64,000 bases of DNA from Bullera alba (taxonomy: Eukaryota > Basidiomycota > Tremellomycetes > Tremellales > Bulleraceae). The position numbers and the translations under genes are program-made. The first letter of the stretch is position 1, and every line of letters starts with the position of its first letter. This document shows positions 46,801 through 57,444 of this stretch, piece by piece. The DNA is taken from positions 1,122,523 to 1,186,522 of the forward strand of contig BCIX01000005.1 of NCBI GenBank assembly GCA_001600095.1. The letters run 5' to 3'. The notes beneath the pieces were generated by a model, which did not search any database, was not told the DNA's origin, and saw nothing but the letters and a program-made list of their open reading frames with translations.

Positions 46801-49800
46801 GGTAGTCGTCACTCTTGCAGAAAGCTGACGTCGTTACTTGCTATCAGGCGCGGATCCAGTTTCGACCTTGCTTGATAGATATGAAACCCCTCCAGATATT
46901 TTGGCATACCTATCAAGACGACTGATCGCCCCTTTGTCCCCGTTCCCAACGCCACAATCACTCATCAAGGCTTACACCACGGAACTGGGCCATTCTCGAC
47001 CTTGCTCACGGAGCACCCTGGTCATATCGATATACGACCACCTGGGCCCTTCCTCCCAGCATTCCAGCTCGTCTCAAGACAAGGCGGCGGCAATTGCTAC
47101 AAGGGCGGCTTCGATGCTTGAACACATGGTGCAGTGTCGCGTCTCGAAGGATTTCTTGCCGGACCTGCCACCGGGAGTTGCAATGCCGATACTGGAAATG
47201 TCGAGGATATGCCAATTCGCCCCAGGAAGGGACTGGGATGCGAGGGCGTATCACTTGATTGGAAGGACGGATCTGGCGGCACAAGCGGACGGAAAGGTGC
47301 GGATAGCGAGAAATAGGGTCAAAGAAGTGGGTACAGCTGCTCGTCTGTGGAACCATAAAGCTGACCGAATGACGACTGTAGCCTAATGAAGATATACCGA
47401 CCGTTGGCAAGATCATAGCGTCGGCGATCGAGCCGAGCGAAGCGACAGACTCGACCATCAACCTCCCCCATGTGAGATTCGCCACGGATAGACGTCTAGC
47501 AGAGGTAGAACGGATCATGCAGACGACCAGAGTCCGTACGATTTCGGTACAAGAGCCAAAAGGGTCAAAGTGAGTCTATACTTCGAGCTGCAAAGGCCAC
47601 ATAGCTCACCGAGCCGTAGCGAAGCCGAACTGGTGCAACACCAGCAAAGTATGGTCAATACGATATCCAACCGTACCCTCTCGATCCCCGCCGGTCAAGG
47701 TATCTTCGAGTACGGTACTCGTCACGCCATAATTACCGATACTTGGAAGATACCCTTGATCGAGCTGGCCATCAAGGTGCTGCCGGCGAAAACGACGCTT
47801 CACGCCCAGATCGCGCCCGAAAATGCGGATTGGCCGAGGTTCCATAATGGCGTCGCCGCCGCATTGTCCATTTCACCAGAGTGCGAAGGCATAGACTCGT
47901 CTTGGATCGTGTTCAATCGACCTCAGGTGCTGAACCCGGAACACGGCGGTTTCCTCCTCGGTCTCGGTCTTACCGGTCACTTGCGCAAATTGATGACTTA
48001 CCACGCCTTCCCATACATGGAGCCCCGACACGATCACACCAGTGCAGGCCTCCTCCTCGGTCTTGGATGCTCTTTCGCAGGGAGCGCAGATCTGCTCGTG
48101 ACAAAGGTCCTGTCACTGCACACACACGCGTTGTTGCCCATGGGATCGATGGAGCTGAATGCCTCGCCGATCATCCAGTCCTCTGCAATGGTCGGTCTTG
48201 GACTAGTCTACGCCGGGAGCAAAAACCTGCGAATGGCAGAGGTCACCCTTGGCGAGATGGGCCGGAAAGAGATGCCGGGAGTCGAAGGCTTTCAGGATCA
48301 CCAAGAGACATATACCTTCTCCGCAGCGATGGCCTTTGGACTCATCATGCTTGGTCGCGGAGGTCAAGCTACCAGTGAGGTCGACAGGCGGCTGTTGGCC
48401 CAACTACGGAGGTGCATCATCGGTTCTGGACCGTCAATGGACAGCGGAAACCACAATGCCCCCAGTATTGATACTTCGATATCAGCTCCCGGAGCCACGG
48501 TGGCCTTGGGATTCATGTACCTCAAAACTGGGCGGAAAGACGTTGCGGACATGCTGGAAATACCACAATCGGCTTTTGCATTGGAGCACGTTCGACCGGA
48601 TCTCCTACTCCTGCGGACATTGTCGAGGGCGCTCATCATGTTCGACGACATTAGTCCGACGTTGGGTTGGATCGAGGGTTTGATCCCGGATTTCATCGCG
48701 CACAAGGGCCACAAGCGGACCTCTCAGTTGGAACTCAATGTCGAATTGGCCTACTTCAACATTGTGGCCGGGGCATGTTTGGCCATTGGCCTCAAATACG
48801 CCGGAACAGCGACGGAGATGGCGCACAACAACTTGATGTTCTTCTTTAGCATCTTGAGTAAAGCTGCCTCTGGACAATCGATGGCTTATGAGGGCAAAAT
48901 CCGACGAGCGGCAGCTAGACAGGCTCTGAACGTGGTCACGATCGCTTGGACGGTAGTCATGTCCGGGACGGGAGAGCTCAATGTCCTGCGGAGGCTTCGT
49001 GTGGTTCACGGACAGGAAGGCGCCGGAGTCAACTATGGCACGCACATGGCGACACACATGGCCTGCGGACTGCTCTTCCTAGGCAGAGGCCACTACACGC
49101 TGGGTAGTTCCAACTTGGCAATTGCGGCAATGACCATCGCCTTCTTCCCTCGGTTCTCAGCTACGCCCGGTGACAACAAGTCCTACCCGCAGACTTTCCG
49201 GCATTTGTGGGCGTTGGCCGTAGAGCCGCGGTGCTTGGTGTCGAGAGACGTGGACACGCTGGAGACAGTCTTCCTGCCGGTCAAGATCAAATCGGAAGAG
49301 AATGGTCAAATCCGACATCAGAGTTTGATCTCGCCCACCCTCATCGCCCCTTTTGAGAATGTGCTTTCTATAGAGGTAGACTCGCCGCGATACTGGCCGA
49401 TCGTATACGACCTGTCCAACCCGAAACACAAAGAGGCACTGGTTCGCACCCGAACGATCTACGTGAAGCGCAAGCTGGGCTTCCTCGACTACAACAACGA
49501 CCCGAAAGGCAACAGAAGCATCTTTGTCCGTGCGGGCTCTGTATACGGTTTCGACCTGCACTACGACTTGATCTCGGCCGCCTCGCCGCCGACCATCTCC
49601 GCCGACGAGGTGGTGGGCTTGATCACGGCGCATTCCGGGGATCCGACGTTGATCTCCCTGGCCAAGGTGTTCAGCGGGGATTCCGACCTGGAGCGTGGGT
49701 TGAGAGTCGTCCTGCTCGAATGTGTCTCTTTGGACAAACCGGCAGTGGTGGGAGTGTATCTGACCCTACTGCTGGGATTGCAGGCGCGAGGATGGGCCAA

Positions 49801-50320
49801 GGTGGAATTGGTGAATCAACTCGGGATGCTCAGGTGGTTCTACTCACCCGCCGTCTTCGACAAGGAATACCTCCCCACCCCGACAGGGGGGGAGAGGAGG
49901 GTTCCGCTCATCAGGCAAAATACCCTGTCGGCCCTTTGGAGGAGGTTGACTTTGGTCGAGGAAGTCCATTCGGGATCGGAAACGAGTCTTGTCACTCGGG
50001 TACTTCCGGGCTATGTGGACAGAGGAGAATGGCCGGTGTTAGAAATCGAATGGCCTGCGGCGGAGCGATTGACAATCTACCTCGCAGCGAGCAATACGCC
50101 CCCTTGGCAGCTATTGGCGTTGCTGAAGGCCAAGTATCAATCCGAAGCTACGGCGGCGAACGCGCCGGTGATGATCAGTCGACTCAGGGAGGTCGCGAAG
50201 AGGTACACCGAGGCCATTGAGGGGCAGTGGGATGTGGATGGCAGGTCGAGGGAGACCACTGCACTGTGGAGCGAGAATAGCATGAGCCGGGTCGCAGCCG
50301 CTTGGACTCTGGATGGATAA
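43900..50320 (+). CDS. APC1: Anaphase-promoting complex subunit 1 (APC1)
   Basis: Largest scaffold subunit of the APC/C ubiquitin ligase that drives exit from mitosis; 2069 residues. Exons: 43900-45725, 45776-46791, 46848-47326, 47382-47569, 47620-50320. The C-terminal half carries the proteasome/cyclosome (PC) repeats typical of APC1: HGGFLLGLGLTGHLRKL, TSAGLLLGLGCSFAGSAD, IQSSAMVGLGLVYAGSKN, AAMAFGLIMLGRGG and MACGLLFLGRGHYTLGSSN. These follow ..GLGL(V/T)..G spacing. The N-terminal exon encodes the beta-propeller-like region with long Ser/Pro-rich loops (around residues 380-520), likely phosphorylation targets. WTWRPDI joins PLVPSEAKVFL across intron 1, a conserved-looking strand. Length is in the family range. 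The 3' end meets the myosin light chain gene tail to tail. Confidence 0.93.
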
Positions 50321-50618
50321 GGATAAGCAGATGCGTCTGTGTATCTGTAGAACCAAGCATGTATTGCGTTGGCCTTCGCTTTGACAAGGGCATGTTGCGA
50401 CTCGATGAAGATATTTAGATACATTTCGTTCGTGTGATCGTAAAGGTCGTCATGTCATACACCGGAGATAGTACATAACCCAGCTTGGCGGGGCACTACG
50501 TCACAATGGTCAGCAACAGTAGGTCTGTGGCCGAAGACTCGTAGCCAAGTGCTCGACTCACCTCGCCAGCTAGGGGCACCAAGATCTGGCAATCTCTCTC
50601 GCTACCTCCGCCCACCGC

Positions 50619-51378
50619 TCACATTGCCAGCTTGTCCTCGCGCTCTGGCTCGCCGTCGTTCACTCGAAGGACTTTGGCAAATTCGACATAATTGAACCTC
50701 CCCTGTCGATCTGTGAATGGGCCATTGAACAGTCTGTCAATCTGGCCAGAGGGTCAGCTCCAACCCGCCCGGTCATCCACCCAGCCGCGTCGGCAGGTGT
50801 TGCAAGCGAGGCCACACCCACCTCTGCGTCGTCCATCCTGTCGCCCATTTCCGCCAAAGCCTTTCTCATCTCGCTGACGCTCACGTATCCCTTGTCGCCC
50901 TCGTCAAAGCACGCAAAGGCCTCTTTGAGCTCGTGCTCCGGGTCGAGCTGGAACAGATGCTCGCCCATCATCGAGAGGAACTGGGTGAAGTTGACGCCTT
51001 GCTTCGTGTCGGATCGTGAGGCGAGGAGGGAGTTGATCAACTGCGGCGAGGGCGTCTGGCCTAATAAGGAGGAATTAGTCGGCCGTCGAAGAAATGGTTG
51101 TTTTGGGGTTTTAGAAAACAAGGTTGTGGTGATGTCGCACATGATCACACGGGTACAGCTCGACTTTACTCACCGAGATTGGACAACATCACTTTGAGAT
51201 CCTCCTCTGTCACTCTCCCGTCGCCGTCCTGGTCTATCATGTTGAAAGCCTCTTTGAACTGCTTGACTTGTTGTGGGGTAAACATCGTGAACGCTCCGCC
51301 GGAGGGCTCCCTTCTATCCCTCGACGACTTCTTGGCCGTTGATGCGTGGCCGAGGCCGAGGAAAGATGGTTTTGACAT
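50619..51378 (-). CDS. Myosin II regulatory light chain (Rlc1-like, EF-hand)
   Basis: Predicted 188-residue EF-hand protein. Exons on the minus strand: 51174-51378, 50822-51060, 50619-50741. EF-hand 1 (EAFNMIDQDGDGRVTEEDL) keeps a full calcium loop. The later ones (ACFDEGDKGYVSVSEM; IDRLFNGPFTDRQGRFNYVEF) have lost ligands. The N-terminal SGGAFTMFTPQQV, with the Ser before a basic stretch (RDRREPSGG), matches the phosphorylatable segment of regulatory light chains. This separates it from calmodulin and from the essential light chain. It would bind the myosin II neck and tune cytokinetic ring contraction. I chose ATG 51376-51378 (MSKPSFLGLGH); an upstream in-frame ATG would add residues unlike the family. 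The promoter region has ACGCG motifs. Confidence 0.85.
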
Positions 51379-52054
51379 TGTGTATGTCGTATGAGCGGGG
51401 TTCGGGGTGATGCTTGACGGCTTGGTGAGAACGAACGAGGGAGTGAGAGCAAGATGAGAGAGACAGTCAAGAGAGAGTATCATTCGAGTAGTTGCCGCGC
51501 GCGTAGGGATCCACGCGCTCTTCCGACGCGTTTCAGATTCGCCACCCAAGCTCTAGCTCTGTCGCCACTCGCTGCACTCAAATGATCACGAGGTGTTTAG
51601 AGGTGAGCTCTGCTGCTCTAGACACCTGACCAGTCCGGAGGAGTCCTCCTCAAGCAGCATTAAGGCAGTCATCCAGGCGGACAAAGGAAGGATATGTCCG
51701 CTCCCCAGTCATTGACCAGTACTCACTACTCACCCCTTCCTCTCAGCGAAAGGCAGCGGGGAGATGTCCTCCTTTGATAGGACCCCGCAAATGGCAACGG
51801 AAGTCGAAACGCATAGTCTCGTTCCTCCTTTGTCACCCTGACTTGTATCGACGAGATGGCTCGACTCCTTGGCAAGTTGACATGTACTGACCTCGGGACC
51901 CGAGCCGGAAGCGCCAACGGACTCACAGACCACGGAGCAGCTCACTTCGCTGATCGCCAGACACAGATGTCTGTGTTGCCATCCATCTCTTGTGCCTTCT
52001 CTGCTTCTTGACCTCAACCATCCGCATTATCCTGGGCTTACGACCATCAACACG
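51379..52054. promoter_or_regulatory. Divergent promoter, myosin light chain and fasciclin gene
   Basis: This 676-bp region has a tight group of MBF-like motifs next to the light-chain gene: GCGCGCGT around 51497-51504, ACGCGC at 51513 and ACGCGT at 51526-51531, all within 155 bp of its ATG. No gene is seen. Confidence 0.5.
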
Positions 52055-53398
52055 ATGCTGGCTCGGTTGATCACCACCTTCCTCCTCTCCCTATTCCTCG
52101 CCACCATCCACGTCAACGGCCAAGCAGGGGTCGAGCTCGATTGCCCAGACACCGACCTGACAACCTACCTCCTCACCCTGATCGACACGCTCTACGCCAA
52201 TGGCCTCACCACGTTTGAGCAGCTGATCGCCCAGGTATCCGCCTCTGACTCTGGGTACGACTTGCTCGAGGGGTGGTACACCGGCGGCACCATCACCCTC
52301 CTCGTTCCCACCGACCAGGCATTCCAAAAAGCCAACCTCCTTCCTCCATTCGACAAGGTCCCAGCAAGCTCTCTCACGGATCTACTGGCTCTCCACACCC
52401 TCGAAGGAGATCTGCAATTTGACACTCTGCCACAGGCCCCGACCCATGGTATTGGAAGCACGAGGATGAGCATGAGGACTCACATGAACTCGACCACCGT
52501 GTCCGATGCGAACCAAGTAATGGTGATGCAGAGAGGGGATAGTGGTGCAGTGACACTGCGACTGCCCACGGGAAACGCAACGTCCTGGGGGTGGGAAATT
52601 CCAACTGCCAATACGGTGATTGCCAATATAATCATCATCCCAATCGACACGGTTGTGCCTTTCCCCCCTAAACTGTCAACCGCTCTGACGATCCCATCGA
52701 CGAGTAGATCGACCGGAGGGATGCCTGTGTTGACGAAACAGTTCGATCAAGCGGGCGGAGCGCAGCAATTGGAAGTACTCACCCCTCATGGGTTCACAAT
52801 CTTTGCTCCCGTCGACGACGCATGGACAGAGGACGTGTTGAAGGCGATGAGACCGACCGAAATCGCCGTGAAGATCCTGGGTAACCATGTGAGTGGGCAT
52901 CAGTAGCTGGGGCGAGATGTGCTGATTGAGCATCGGTCAGTATACGACAAACTACACTCTGTACTCGAATGCCTGGACTGGTTCCGGCAAATTTGAAGGA
53001 CTCAGAGTGGCCTCGGAGGCGGTTTTGAATGTGGAGACTGGACCGAATGGCGCGTATGTCAGTTTGGGCGGGGAGAAGGCCATGATCCTCAGGTCGGACA
53101 TTACGCTTGAGAATGGGGTCATGCACGTGAGTCGAGTCGCAACTCCATCCGGGATGGCGGCGCTGACGGAGACCCTGCGCAGATCATCGACTCGGTGCTG
53201 GCCGATCCGAAGATGATCACGGCGGGCGGGGCAGTGTCCGTTAGTCCAAGTGCGCCTAGTAAGACGGCCGGGCCGTCTGCCTCGGGCGGCGCAAATGGGA
53301 CAAGCGGGCAGGACAGCCAGAGCGCCGCTGCCCTCGGAATCCACTGGTCTTGGTCCGTCATCGTGGCGTCTCTTGTGGCGACTGGGAGTTTAGCTTAG
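52055..53398 (+). CDS. Secreted, probably GPI-anchored fasciclin-domain protein
   Basis: Predicted 411-residue cell-surface protein. Exons: 52055-52888, 52941-53126, 53183-53398. It begins with a signal peptide (MLARLITTFLLSLFLATIHV, then NGQA). Two fasciclin-like modules follow. The first has TTFEQLIAQVSASD, ITLLVPTDQAFQKA and LLALHTLEGDLQF. The second has GFTIFAPVDDAWTE, IAVKILGNHYTTNYTLYSNA and ENGVMHIIDSVLADP, the last two joined across introns. These are the H1 and H2 signatures of the family. A Ser/Gly/Ala-rich stretch and a hydrophobic end (WSVIVASLVATGSLA) fit a GPI attachment signal. Fasciclin proteins act in adhesion. The specific role here is unknown. The ATG chosen is the one that opens the signal peptide. 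Confidence 0.88.
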
Positions 53399-53620
53399 GT
53401 GTCCAGTCTCGTCGGGAAGAGGTTCTATCCATGAATGACCGTGGTCCACTTTGGTGCTGTTAGGCCGAGGGTATACCCAGTGTTTCCAGGTCAGTACTGC
53501 CATACTGGCACAGTAGCGGAGTGCTCCGATCACTTGGTATACGTTACATGATGTGGTAATGTGACAATGCGATGCTGAGTGTATGATCCCGATTGTGAAG
53601 CCCCGTTCTTCCCTCCAGTC

Positions 53621-54538
53621 CTAGGCCGCCTCACTGACTTCAGACGGGCTCTCGATGAGCTTCGGTGGGCTTTCGATGAGCTTTGGTTTCTGCGCCTTTT
53701 TCGCTTGCTTCACCGTTTGTCAGCTCTAGACACCGCCGACACCATCTGCATGGGCATGAAACTCACTCTTTGCTCCAGTGCCTTCTGAGCTGCCATTTTC
53801 GCCTGGTTCTGCTCTGCTTTCTCCTTTGCCAGCTGCTCCAGCCGCCTCGCTCTCCTCTCTGCCTTTGCCAGGTTTCTCCGCCGACCAGCCAAATTATCTT
53901 CATGACTCTGCTCCTGCCTTTTCAATCGCTCGACCCGCTCCAACTCTGCCTCCAATTGCAACAGGGCCTGGTATTCTGCTTCTCGCTCGGCTTGCGTGGG
54001 TGCCTTCGTCGGAGACGGACCTTGAGCTGATAATTGGTCCATCAATGCCGAACGGAGGACTCTGCCATGATTGGAAAGGTCGGATGGTTTCGCCGAGATC
54101 TATTGTGGTCGGTCAGTCGGGCACTACGAGCCTTCCTTCGCACACATGCTTGATACACCTAGCACTCACCAGTCTGGCCTCTAGTCCACCGGCCTCTTCG
54201 ATCTCCTTCAGCTCCCTACCTAGCAATTGCATCCTCAACGCAGGCACTCTGGCCGGCTCTGATGTCAATCCCGGTATTGTCCAAACCGACATCTTGTGCG
54301 ATTTATACAGCGGGAAGTAGTGTTTCCTAATTTTGTGCTCTTCCTCCTCTGTCGTCTTGAAACCCGCCATTGGTTTCGTCTCTGGGAAGATGGAGTGCGC
54401 CGTTGGTTTCTCCCTTCGAACTCTGTGCACGGTTTGTTTCCTAGTCGACTGTTGGAGGGCGTACGTCGGCGCAGTGGGTTTCTTGATGATGCGCTGCACG
54501 AGCCGTCCCAGCTCGGGCCTCTCAACCAGCCTGGACAT
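53621..54538 (-). CDS. Small basic coiled-coil protein, possibly mitochondrial ribosomal
   Basis: Predicted 262-residue protein that I do not firmly recognise. Exons on the minus strand: 54170-54538, 53767-54099, 53621-53707. The N-terminal half is basic (LVQRIIKKPTAPTYALQQ, HRVRREKPTAHSIFPETKP) with an aromatic segment (HYFPLYKSHKMSVWTIPGL). The second half is a long charged helix (QAEREAEYQALLQLEAELERV; RRRNLAKAERRARRLEQLAK). The tail has the duplicate KLIESPPKLIESPSEV. A basic start, aromatic core and long terminal helix fit several fungal mitoribosomal small-subunit proteins (mS26/Pet123 type), but this is a weak comparison. It diverges from ribosomal protein uL1 over only 272 bp, and another mitoribosomal gene lies close by. 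The exon 3 acceptor (GGTGAAG) is unusual but keeps frame to a clean stop. Confidence 0.6.
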
Positions 54539-54810
54539 GGTGCCGTGCTCAAGGTGGATCCGTCGAGTAGGTGTATGCGAGTGTAGCCTATGCACTGTAT
54601 CGAATGGAAGGGCTGTACACAGAGTGAGCCATGCACTATGAGAAGGTGCGGGTAAAAGTGCCACATTCAAGCTGACTCTCGGCGTTATAGAGTGCGGCGG
54701 GGAAAACTCCGAAACTGCACACCACTACCACCCCCGCCTGGCGAAATCTTGAACGGCGCTCATCACCTCTTCACCATCCCTCAACACTACCACCAAAAAC
54801 TCCCGCCACA

Positions 54811-55593
54811 ATGTCCAAACTTGGGGCGTCCAGCGTGCGAACATCCGTCAAGACGATCCAGGCCCAGTCTGGTGAGACCACCTACAAGGATGCCGGTGGA
54901 AAGAAGAGAAACTTTGTCGAGACCATTGAGCTCCAAATCGGCCTCAAGAACTACGACCCCCAGAGGGACAAGCGATTCGTGAGTGCCAGCGTTGGGCCAT
55001 TGGTTCCAATTCTGATTATGTTGTAGTCCGGAACCGTCAAGCTCCCCCACGTTCCCCGACCACGAATGTCCCTCTGCATCCTTGCCGATGCTATGGACGT
55101 CGACCGGTGAGTACGAGTGCATTGTCCAAGGTATGGTCGCTGACGCGACGTGACTTTCAGAGCCAAGCAGCTCGACGAGGAGCTCCCATTCATGACCGTC
55201 GAGGACTTGAAGAAGCTCAACAAGAACAAGAAGCTCGTCAAGAAGCTCGCCCAGAAGTACGACGCCTTCCTCGCCTCCGAGGTCCTCATCAAGCAGATCC
55301 CCCGTCTGCTCGGCCCAGGTCTCTCCAAGGCTGGTAAATTCCCAACCCCAGTCTCCCACTCGGAGGACTTGGCCAAGAAGATCAACGAGGTCCGATCGAC
55401 CATCAAGTTCCAGTTGAAGAAGGTGCTCTGTCTCGGTGTCGCCATCGGCCACGTCAACATGGAGGAGGACCAGCTCGTACAGAACGCCATGTTGTCCATC
55501 AACTTCTTGATCTCCCTGCTCAAGAAGCAGTGGCAGAACATTGGCTCGCTCCACCTCAAGTCCACCATGGGCAAGCCCCAGCGACTGTTCTAA
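54811..55593 (+). CDS. RPL1: Cytosolic large-subunit ribosomal protein uL1 (L10a)
   Basis: Ribosomal protein uL1, which forms the L1 stalk near the ribosomal exit site. Exons: 54811-54978, 55027-55106, 55161-55593; 226 residues, slightly longer than the usual 217. Clear family blocks are [23 protein letters not shown], split here into [16 protein letters not shown] and [26 protein letters not shown]; and [19 protein letters not shown] followed by SKAGKFPTP and MGKPQRLF at the end. The leader is short and C/A-rich (CCACAATG), as expected for a highly expressed gene. Intron 2 contains GTCGCTGACGCGACGT, a possible small hairpin around its branch site, also present in a VIP1 intron. It diverges from the unknown basic protein gene. 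Confidence 0.96.
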
Positions 55594-56091
55594 GCGGCCC
55601 CGTTTGGATCCGCTTGGTTTGGTGAGGAGGATCGAAGAGTGTAGGATTCGGAGATTGGGAAGGATGTTTCGGAGTTGGAGTCAAAGGGTACAATGGCAAA
55701 ATAGGAGCCGTCGCACGCTATACCCAAGTCTCTCGATCCCTTAATTGGGTCTTCGGTGACTGAGGGGAGCTGTTGACTCTTTGGGCTGATTCCGCGCGTT
55801 TGTACTGTTTCCGGGTCATGCATCTCGTGCCGACCGCCCTAGGTTATGAACCACGCTTTGTTCGCTACGAGAGACTGGTGCTGCTGCCATTGTGATCACC
55901 TCTTGTCACGATCGACGACGTGAACACCTGAAGACGAGGTGAAAATTGTCGGGCTGATTTCCGAATTTGATTCCGCCCAAAAGTCAGCGGCACGCAGCCA
56001 GGCAACCTGTTCAATGCTCAGCGTTCATGACTTGATGTCGAGATAGACTTACACCGTACTCTACACTACTACCCCTACTTGGACTCCCATC
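55594..56091. promoter_or_regulatory. Intergenic region between uL1 and bS6m genes
   Basis: This 498-bp region holds the uL1 3' flank and the promoter of the mitochondrial S6 gene on the same strand. I see no repeat, RNA or extra coding frame. Confidence 0.4.
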
Positions 56092-56868
56092 ATGCCGCTC
56101 TACGAGCTATTCTGCATTGCCGCCCATAACCCCAATACCCCAGTGAGTCCACCCTGGCGCAGGGGCTATCCCCCTGTGGGAGGACTCATACCGTCGTTGG
56201 CTCTCGGGGCATGGCTGACCTTGGGATAGGCAAACTTGCGGCAGTTGATCACTGGTATCTCGACCGTGGTCCACACTTCCGGTGGGGTCGTGAGGAGTCT
56301 GCAGAATTTGGGGATCGGGCTGTCGTTGCCGAATGCGACCAAGAGGCATCAGCAGAAGCATTACAAGGGAGAGTGAGTGCCGAAAGTATGGTTGTGGGAT
56401 GTCGGCGGGACGCAGATCGATTCTCGGGAATGAGACCTGGGGACGGTGTGGATGAGAAGGGAGAGGTTCGATGGGCCTTTGGGAAAATGGTGGAGAGCGT
56501 CGATATAGCCTCCCAGGGAACGCAAAGTGTCTGCACTTGGAACGCTGATCGTCACCGGGCGACTCGTACTGATCCTACCTAGCCACTTTGTCATGCTCTG
56601 CGACATTTCGACGAGAGTGTGTCAACGGCTAGACTCGCAATTAAACTCGGATCCCCTGGTTGTGAAGTGAGTCGCAAGGGAGAATTGGTTATGAATACGC
56701 CGGCTGAGCCGCCGTGATAGGTGGACTTTCCTCAAGAAGAGCAAAGGATCTCTGTGAGTCAACACAAGACGACGGCGATACGTGTGCTCATCTACTGGTC
56801 TTAGTCGATCCCTACTGCCCACACCTGTCGACACGATCAAATTCGACGAATACTCTTACAAGCCATAA
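56092..56868 (+). CDS. Mitochondrial ribosomal protein bS6m (Mrp17-like)
   Basis: Predicted 124-residue bS6 family protein of the mitochondrial small subunit. Exons: 56092-56142, 56230-56372, 56583-56666, 56721-56753, 56805-56868. The start MPLYELFCIAAHNPNTP matches the first strand of the family. LRQLITGISTVVHTSGGVVR, then SLQNLGIGLSLPN, is the helix plus turn, and KRHQQKHYKGDHFVMLCDIS carries the usual K.H....Y.M strand across the intron. The end PTPVDTIKFDEYSYKP is short and basic-aromatic. Intron 2 (56373-56582) is 210 nt, four times the local norm. A shifted open frame runs through it but resembles nothing. No mitochondrial presequence is obvious, as is common for this protein. Confidence 0.85.
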
Positions 56869-57444
56869 GACAATCAGTGTTCGATAGTCATGGATAGATG
56901 TTTCCTTTGGATGGAGGAGGATAGCGGACAGATCTACGGGGAAGCGGGAGGGCAGCGGGGGGCATACCTGGTGCGACGGCTGAGATGCTTACAAGCAAGG
57001 TTAGAGCGACGACGAGGTTCAGATTGGCGAAAAGCTTCGAGGCAGCTATAGAGCGATAGCCTCGAGCAGAGTCTCAGCATTGTACTCTACATGTATCATA
57101 ACATATCATCACAGTTGCATTCATGGCATTCTTTATCGGGTTAGACAAGCAACCGAGTAGATTACCTTGTATCGTGTGCCGTAGAAGAGGTGCAAACCTC
57201 AGAGTGGAGGTGGGTTTGAGATCGCAACGTCACTTGCTCAGACTCCAGTCCGACTCGCTGAGCGCTCACCTTCTCACTTGCAACTTGAACTTGTGTCCAC
57301 TGTCCTTCCTGCACAACTCAACTAGGAAAGCATCACCGTCCCTCACTCCAGTACACCTATCTCGACATCAGTCCACGCTTCGATCGGCAGTGTTTACGCT
57401 TGCCCAAACCCTCATCCATCGCATACTATCGCATAGCATCAGCC
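56869..57444. promoter_or_regulatory. Intergenic region, SEC20 promoter
   Basis: This 576-bp region lies between bS6m and SEC20 on the same strand. I see nothing beyond the 3' flank and a pyrimidine-rich leader before 57445. Confidence 0.4.

Noticed and set aside
54787..55554. 255-codon minus-strand frame rich in Leu/Val/Glu
   Set aside because: It is the shadow of the uL1 gene and ignores its introns; the plus-strand protein is an unmistakable ribosomal protein.
56211..56582. 123-codon plus-strand frame through bS6m intron 2
   Set aside because: It is out of frame with bS6m and matches no family; the spliced bS6m model explains the locus.
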